The notes under the pieces were generated by a model. The model had not been told where the DNA came from. It saw only the letters and a list, made by a program, of their open reading frames with translations, and searched no databases. DNA of 42,309 nucleotides from Candidatus Rokubacteria bacterium RIFCSPLOWO2_02_FULL_73_56 (GTDB lineage: Bacteria; Methylomirabilota; Methylomirabilia; Rokubacteriales; CSP1-6): NCBI GenBank assembly GCA_001788495.1, contig MGCF01000095.1:1-42309 (forward strand). Direction: 5' to 3'. Of this stretch, positions 37,940 to 42,309 are shown one piece after another. Position numbers and translations under genes: made by a program. Positions within the stretch are counted from its first letter, which is position 1; every line of letters begins with the position of its first letter.

Positions 37940-37998
37940 ATGCCGGACAGTATACGCTGGCTTGGTCGGCCCCCCGAATCGTGCTATAGACGCCTCGC
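37940..37998. promoter_or_regulatory. 59-bp divergent promoter region (mlaC / dehydratase)
   Basis: Minus strand: TATACT (37954-37949), ending 9 nt before the mlaC ATG. Plus strand: TGC-TATAGA (37982-37990), an extended -10 form, ending 8 nt before the dehydratase ATG. Neither gene has a Shine-Dalgarno, so both leaders would be absent or only a few nt long. Confidence 0.5.
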
Positions 37999-39090
37999 AT
38001 GACGACCCCGCGCTTCCCCACGATCACCGACGAGGCGCTCGCGTCGCTGCGCGCGCTGATCGGGCGGCCGGTCCGCCGCGTGGAGCCCTACCTGGAGGTC
38101 GCCACGCGCGACGCGATCCGCCACTGGGCGCACGGCGTCGGCGACCGGAACCCGGTCTGGGCCGCCCGGCGCCTGGCGCCGCCGACGATCCTGCTCGCGA
38201 TGGACCGCGTCGTGTCGGGCTACGTCGCGGGCCTGCCGGGCATCCACGCCATGTACGGGGGCGCCGACTTTCGCTGGCGGCGCCCGATCCGCGAGGGCGA
38301 CCGGATCGTCGGCGAGAGCACGCTGCTCGATCTCGAGGAGAAGCCGTCGGCCTTCGCCCGCCGCGCGGTCAGGCAGACGTACCGCACCGCGTTCGCGGAC
38401 GCCGCGGGCGCCCCGGTGGGCGACGTCGACTCCTGGTGCTTCCGCACCGAGCGCGACACCGCGCGGGAGCGGGGCAAGTACGCGCCCGCCGAGCCCCACC
38501 GCTACACGGTGGAGGAGATCGAGCGGATCCGCCGCGCGTACGGCGACGAGGCGATCCGCGGCGCCACGCCGCGCTTCTGGGAGGACGTCCGGGTGGGCGA
38601 GGCGCTCGGGCCCGTCGTCAAGGGGCCGCTCACCGTCACCTCGATCATCGCGTTCCTCCAGGGCTGGGGCAGCCTCTACGTGCGCGGCCACGGGCTGGCG
38701 TTCGACCTGTTCGAGCGCCACCCCGCGCTCGCGATCCCGAACGCCTTCGGCGTGCCGGAGCCGCCGGAGCGCGTGCACTGGGACGCCGACTTCGCGCGGG
38801 CCGTGGGCGTGCCCGGCGCGTACGACTACGGTCCGGAGCGCGTCGCCTGGCTCGGCCACCTCGTCACCGACTGGATGGGCGACGATGGGTTCCTGGCGCG
38901 CCTCCGCGTGGAGGTGCGCCGCCACAACCTGATCGGCGACACCACGTGGTGCCGGGGCACGGTCGCGGACAAGGCGCTCGTCGAGGGCCGGGGGGAGGTC
39001 ACGCTCGCCCTCGACGCGGTCAACCAGCGCGACGAGCCGACCGCGCGGGGCGGGGCGACCGTCGTGCTGCCGCTCGGGCGGACGGGCTGA
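37999..39090 (+). CDS. MaoC-like (double hot-dog) dehydratase
   Basis: 363 aa, two hot-dog halves. N-terminal half with [17 protein letters not shown] and [17 protein letters not shown], as in FAS1-type dehydratase N domains; C-terminal half with [28 protein letters not shown] and [14 protein letters not shown]. Such enzymes hydrate or dehydrate enoyl-CoA-type substrates. The substrate is not evident. The gene shares a divergent promoter with mlaC and is followed after 97 bp by an SDR gene with its own promoter; together they could act in a CoA-linked degradation pathway (inference). Confidence 0.88.
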   Translation: MTTPRFPTITDEALASLRALIGRPVRRVEPYLEVATRDAIRHWAHGVGDRNPVWAARRLAPPTILLAMDRVVSGYVAGLPGIHAMYGGADFRWRRPIREGDRIVGESTLLDLEEKPSAFARRAVRQTYRTAFADAAGAPVGDVDSWCFRTERDTARERGKYAPAEPHRYTVEEIERIRRAYGDEAIRGATPRFWEDVRVGEALGPVVKGPLTVTSIIAFLQGWGSLYVRGHGLAFDLFERHPALAIPNAFGVPEPPERVHWDADFARAVGVPGAYDYGPERVAWLGHLVTDWMGDDGFLARLRVEVRRHNLIGDTTWCRGTVADKALVEGRGEVTLALDAVNQRDEPTARGGATVVLPLGRTG

Positions 39091-39175
39091 CCGCGCGCAC
39101 GCCGGGGCCCAGGATCCGCCTCGCGCGCCGGGCCTCCGGGCTGACGGGGGAGGCGAGCAGCCCGTCGTCCTGTCT

Positions 39176-39181
39176 TACAAT
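39176..39181 (+). promoter_or_regulatory. -10 element TACAAT, 6 nt before the SDR GTG (leaderless start)
   Basis: GTCTTACAAT followed by 6 nt and GTG mirrors GTCGTACAAT-N6-GTG before the cyclase gene at 20918. No Shine-Dalgarno and no clear -35. Confidence 0.5.
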
Positions 39182-39187
39182 GGCGCC

Positions 39188-39973
39188 GTGACCACGCGGA
39201 CCAGCAGCCCCGCGGACCTCACGGGCACCGTCGCGCTCGTGACGGGCGCGGCGCGCGGCATCGGCCAGGCGACGGCGCTCGCGCTCGCCGCGGTGGGCGC
39301 CGATGTGGCCGCGGTCGACCTCGAGCCCCCGGCCGAGACGCGGGCGCGCGTCGAGGCACTCGGGTGCCGCGCGCTCGCGCTGCGCGCCGACGTCACCGAC
39401 CGCGCGGCCGTCGAGGCCGCCGTCGCGGCCACCCTCGCCGGGCTCGGGCGCCTCGACGTCGTCGTCAACAACGCGGGGATCACCGAGCGGCTGGCGCTCG
39501 AGGACCTCGACGGGACGACCCTGCAGCGGCTGCTCGACGTGATCGTCAAGGGCACCGTCTTCGTGAGCCAGGCCGCCTACCCGCACCTCAAGGCGCGCGG
39601 CGGCGCGATCGTCAACATCGCCTCCGTCTCGGGCATGGCCGGCGGCGCGATCTCCCGCCCCGAGGACGCCGCGGTCACGCGCGGCGGCCGCAGCGGCCCG
39701 GCGTACGCCGCGGCGAAGGGCGCCGTGATCGCGTTCACGCGCTGGCTCGCGAAGGACGCGGGACGTTACGGCGTGCGCGTGAACGCGGTGGCGCCCGGCC
39801 CCGTGGCGACGGAGATGACGCGCGGTTTCGACTACGACGTGATCGCGCAGCCGATCTCGCGGATGGGCCACCCCGAGGACGTCGCGCAGGCCGTCGTCTA
39901 CCTCGCCTCGCCGATGTCGAACTACGTGACCGGCCAGGTGCTCGTCGTCGACGGCGGCGTCGTCCTCGACTAG
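39188..39973 (+). CDS. Short-chain dehydrogenase/reductase (classical SDR)
   Basis: 261 aa with GTG start. Nucleotide motif TGAARGIG (19-26), D in VDLEPP (prefers NAD), NNAG, structural IASVSG, catalytic Y173-x-x-x-K177 ([11 protein letters not shown]), APGPVATEM and the C-terminal GQVLVVDGG. It is an oxidoreductase acting on an alcohol or ketone, fold typical of FabG-like enzymes. A 10-residue insertion ([14 protein letters not shown]) before the catalytic Tyr is longer than in most FabG proteins. The start is leaderless-like with TACAAT 6 nt before. Confidence 0.94.
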   Translation: MTTRTSSPADLTGTVALVTGAARGIGQATALALAAVGADVAAVDLEPPAETRARVEALGCRALALRADVTDRAAVEAAVAATLAGLGRLDVVVNNAGITERLALEDLDGTTLQRLLDVIVKGTVFVSQAAYPHLKARGGAIVNIASVSGMAGGAISRPEDAAVTRGGRSGPAYAAAKGAVIAFTRWLAKDAGRYGVRVNAVAPGPVATEMTRGFDYDVIAQPISRMGHPEDVAQAVVYLASPMSNYVTGQVLVVDGGVVLD

Positions 39974-39978
39974 TTACG

Positions 39979-40003
39979 TGGGGGGCCCCGAGATGGCCCC
40001 CCA
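39979..40003 (+). terminator. Terminator-like hairpin after the SDR gene
   Basis: TGGGGGGCC (39979-39987) pairs perfectly with GGCCCCCCA (39995-40003) over a 7-nt loop, 6 nt after the SDR stop. It has no T tract on either side, but the 9-bp GC stem is strong. It may serve both convergent genes. Confidence 0.65.
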
Positions 40004-40040
40004 CACCCCCCACACGCTCGGAGCCCCCATGCTGCGCCGG

Positions 40041-40079
40041 GGCGCTCCTCGATGCTCCGACGAACTCCGAGTCCAGGCG
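40041..40079. repeat. Interspersed intergenic repeat, copy 2
   Basis: GCTCCTCGATGCTCCGAC and flanks match copy 1 (22948-22983) at 23 of 27 core positions. It again lies between convergent genes, 5 bp before the 3' end of the molybdoenzyme gene. Confidence 0.55.
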
Positions 40080-40083
40080 ACGC

Positions 40084-42309
40084 TCAGGGCCCGGCGCGGC
40101 GGGCGCGAAGCGCGCGCCACACCCGCTCCGGGGTCAGCGGCAGCTCACGGAGGCGCACGCCCGTCAGCCGGCTCAGCGCGTTGCCCACCGCGGGAGCGAC
40201 CGGCACGAGGCTTCCCTCCCCGGCGCCCTTGGCCCCGAAGGGGCCGGCGCCGTCGGCGTTCTCCACGAACCGGCACTCGAGGACCCGCGGCAGGTCCTCG
40301 GCGCGTGGCACGCGGTAGTCGACGAGGTTGGCGTTCAGCAGCTGACCGCGCTCGTAGAGCATCTCCTCGAGGAGCGTGTGCCCCAACCCCTGCAGGACCG
40401 CGCCCTCGTCCTGCGCCTCGCACTGCAGCGGGTTGATGCAGCGCCCGACGTCCGCGACCGACACGTACTTCTCGACGGTGATGGCGCCGGTCTCCTCGTC
40501 GACGACGATCTCCGCGGCGCCCACGGCCATCTCCCAGAACGGCGTGCTGCCCCCGAGCGGGGCGGCGCTCCGCCCCGGCGCGACGACGCCGCGACCGATC
40601 AGCTCGCCCCCTCCCATCCCGAACCGTTCCTCGAGGACGTCCGGATACGCGAGCCGCTCGGAGGCGCCGACGACCGCGCCGTCCTCGAGACGCAGGCGCG
40701 CCGCCGGGACTCCGAGCCGCCCGGAGGCGACGTGCAGCAGCTGGTCGCGCACGTCCGCGGCCGCTTCCTGCACGGCGCGGCCGGTCATCGTCGTGGAACG
40801 GCTGGAGCTGGTGGTCTGGTCGTAGGGCGTGACGGCGGTGTCCGGCGTGGCCACGAACACGCGCCCCACGGGGATCGCCAGCACCTCGGCCGCGATCTGC
40901 GCCATGACCGTCCGCGCCCCCTGGCCCATCTCCACGGCGCTGGCGAGCACGGTCGCGCTCGCGTCGGCGTGCAGGCGGACGATCGCCTCGGACACGGTCG
41001 GCCCGATGCTCGCCTTCAGCATCATCGCCACGCCGCGGCCCCGGTCGGCCGCGGCCCCCTGCGTCCAGCGGATGGCGTGCGCGGCGCGGTTGAGCGACTC
41101 CTCGAACTTGCCGTCGATCGGCGCGTCGCCCGGCGCGAACTCCTCGCCGTGGGCCAGGAGGTTCTGCCGGCGCAGCTCCACCGGATCGTGGTCGAGCCGG
41201 CGGGCGGCCTCGTCGAGGACGGACTCGATGGCCCAGGCGAGCTGCGGCACCCCGAATCCCCGGAAGGCGCCGCCCGGCGTCGTGTTCGTGTAGACGGCGT
41301 TGCTGTGCAGGCGCACGTGGGGCACCCGATAGGGACCGGTCGCCGTGTACGTGCCCTTCTGGATGATGCGGGGCCCGATGTCCGCGTAGGCGCCCACGTC
41401 GAAGTCCGCGTCGCACTCGGCGGCGAGGAGCAGCCCCTCGCGCGTGAACCCGAGCCGCGCGCGGACGCGGGCGTCGCAGCGCCGCACGGTGCGGAAGGCC
41501 TCCTCCGCCGACAGCGCGAGCCGCACGGGCCGCCCGGTCATGCGGGCCAGGGCGCCGACGATCGGCTCCAGCTTGGCGTACGTCTTGCCGCCGAAGCCGC
41601 CACCGAGCAGCGGCACGACGATGCGGATGCGGCCGAGCGGCACGTCGAACATCTTCGCCAGCTCGACGCGGACCGAGTACGGGTTCTGGGTCGAGGCCCA
41701 GACCGTCAGCTCCCCCGCCTCGTTCCAGGCGGCGACGGCCGCGTGGGGCTCCATCGAGTAGTGCTGCACGCGGGGGAAGGTGTACGTGTCCTCGAGGATC
41801 AGGTGGGCGTCGGCGAAGGCGGCCGCGCCGCGCCCGCGCTCGAAATCGAACTGGTGGCAGATGTTGGTGCCGGGCTTCGCCCGGAGCGTGGACAGGTCGG
41901 CGAAGTGCCCGGCGAGCGGCTCCGCGGTGTGCACGAGCGGCGCGCCGGGGGCGAGGGCCTCCTCGAGCGTCGTCACCGCCGGCAGCTCCTCGTACGCGAC
42001 GTCGACCAGCGCGGCGGCCTCCGCGGCGGCCCCCTCGTCGTCGGCGACCACCGCCACCACCGGCTCGCCCTCGTAGCGGACGACGTCGATGGCCAGGATC
42101 GGGCGATCGCGGAAGGCGGGGCCGAAGTACGGATCGCAGCCCGTCAGGTCGCCGCTGCCGACGACGGCGCGAACGCCGGGCACGCCGGTGGCGGCCTGCG
42201 TGTCGAGCCGCACGAGGCGCGCGTGCGCGTACGGCGAGCGCACGAGCGTGACGTGCAGCATCCCGGGCAGCTCGAGGTCGGTCACGTACCGGGCGCGGCC
42301 GGTGACCTT
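40084..42309 (-). CDS. Xanthine dehydrogenase-family molybdenum-binding subunit (partial at window edge)
   Basis: 742 codons in the window; the frame runs past 42309, so the N terminus is missing (only about 20-30 residues, judging from KVTGRARYVTDLELPGMLH at the edge). Blocks of the CoxL/XdhA type follow: LVRSPYAHARL, YEGEPVVAVVA, ALAPGAPLVH, QNPYSVRVELAKMFDVP, GGGFGGKTYAKLEP, TPGGAFRGFGVPQLAWAIES, a QGARTVMAQIAAE cofactor loop, TSSSRSTTMTGRAVQEA, YVSVADVGRCINP and the catalytic Glu in GAKGAGEGSLVP. It lacks the AYRGAGR-type CoxL signature and instead has AFRGFGVP, as in xanthine/aldehyde oxidases. It hydroxylates an unknown heterocycle or aldehyde with its (unseen) FAD and 2Fe-2S partners. 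Confidence 0.95.
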   Translation of the reverse strand, partial: KVTGRARYVTDLELPGMLHVTLVRSPYAHARLVRLDTQAATGVPGVRAVVGSGDLTGCDPYFGPAFRDRPILAIDVVRYEGEPVVAVVADDEGAAAEAAALVDVAYEELPAVTTLEEALAPGAPLVHTAEPLAGHFADLSTLRAKPGTNICHQFDFERGRGAAAFADAHLILEDTYTFPRVQHYSMEPHAAVAAWNEAGELTVWASTQNPYSVRVELAKMFDVPLGRIRIVVPLLGGGFGGKTYAKLEPIVGALARMTGRPVRLALSAEEAFRTVRRCDARVRARLGFTREGLLLAAECDADFDVGAYADIGPRIIQKGTYTATGPYRVPHVRLHSNAVYTNTTPGGAFRGFGVPQLAWAIESVLDEAARRLDHDPVELRRQNLLAHGEEFAPGDAPIDGKFEESLNRAAHAIRWTQGAAADRGRGVAMMLKASIGPTVSEAIVRLHADASATVLASAVEMGQGARTVMAQIAAEVLAIPVGRVFVATPDTAVTPYDQTTSSSRSTTMTGRAVQEAAADVRDQLLHVASGRLGVPAARLRLEDGAVVGASERLAYPDVLEERFGMGGGELIGRGVVAPGRSAAPLGGSTPFWEMAVGAAEIVVDEETGAITVEKYVSVADVGRCINPLQCEAQDEGAVLQGLGHTLLEEMLYERGQLLNANLVDYRVPRAEDLPRVLECRFVENADGAGPFGAKGAGEGSLVPVAPAVGNALSRLTGVRLRELPLTPERVWRALRARRAGP

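Overview
The window is GC-rich, densely packed bacterial DNA, mostly minus-strand operons with 1-14 nt gene overlaps and frequent GTG starts. It encodes an outer-membrane lipid-transport lipoprotein (MlaA-like), an MlaC-like protein and many lipoproteins, so the cell is diderm. The mix of CaiB-type CoA transferase, MaoC-like dehydratase, CoxL-type molybdoenzyme, cobalamin-dependent MetH and sigma-54 signalling genes would fit an uncultivated soil or subsurface lineage such as Candidatus Rokubacteria (Methylomirabilota). That placement is inference; no marker gene is present. No rRNA, tRNA, CRISPR array, transposase or phage gene was seen.

Layout. (1) 270-3797 (-): CaiB-type CoA transferase, then a UGSC-family selenoprotein read through an in-frame UGA, then a secreted retropepsin-like protein. 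(2) 3816-7217 (+): metH, divergent from (1) with only 18 bp between start codons. (3) 7295-20833 (-): a 13.5 kb signalling block with an NtrC-type sigma-54 activator, a Pro/Ala-rich protein with a decayed NucS-like domain, a REC-GAF-HD-GYP protein, a CheY-like protein, two methyltransferases, a GNAT, two histidine kinases, and two paralogous secreted proteins of unknown family. Three sigma-54 (-24/-12) promoters can be read here, two of them with a shared upstream element. (4) 20918-22936 (+): CHASE2-adenylate cyclase. (5) 22982-23950 (-) MlaA and 24131-24361 (+) a small Cys-rich protein. (6) 24381-32920 (-): one long probable operon: Met-rich octapeptide-repeat lipoprotein, selenocysteine thioredoxin-like protein, histidine kinase, response regulator, MsrP, MsrQ, phosphonoacetate hydrolase and two M16 peptidase-family proteins. 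(7) 33094-35372 (+): small ORF, glycosyltransferase with a CTG start, an SDR/epimerase gene broken by an internal deletion, and a methyltransferase. (8) 35369-37939 (-): MlaC, a small 'virulence factor'-domain protein and a two-subunit class I fumarase/tartrate dehydratase. (9) 37999-39973 (+): MaoC-like dehydratase and SDR. (10) 40084 to the window end (-): xanthine dehydrogenase-family large subunit, cut by the edge.

The two most notable points. First, there are two independent UGA-encoded selenocysteine sites, U-G-S-C at 2288-2290 and U-I-N-C at 32418-32420. Each is followed at the proper distance by a hairpin fitting the bacterial SECIS model, and a standard gene caller would split both genes. 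Second, the operon starting at 32920 joins a Met-rich lipoprotein to a selenothioredoxin, a two-component system and MsrPQ. This looks like an envelope methionine-oxidation sink with its own repair and sensing, related in concept to Azospira MrpX/MsrP but with different partners.
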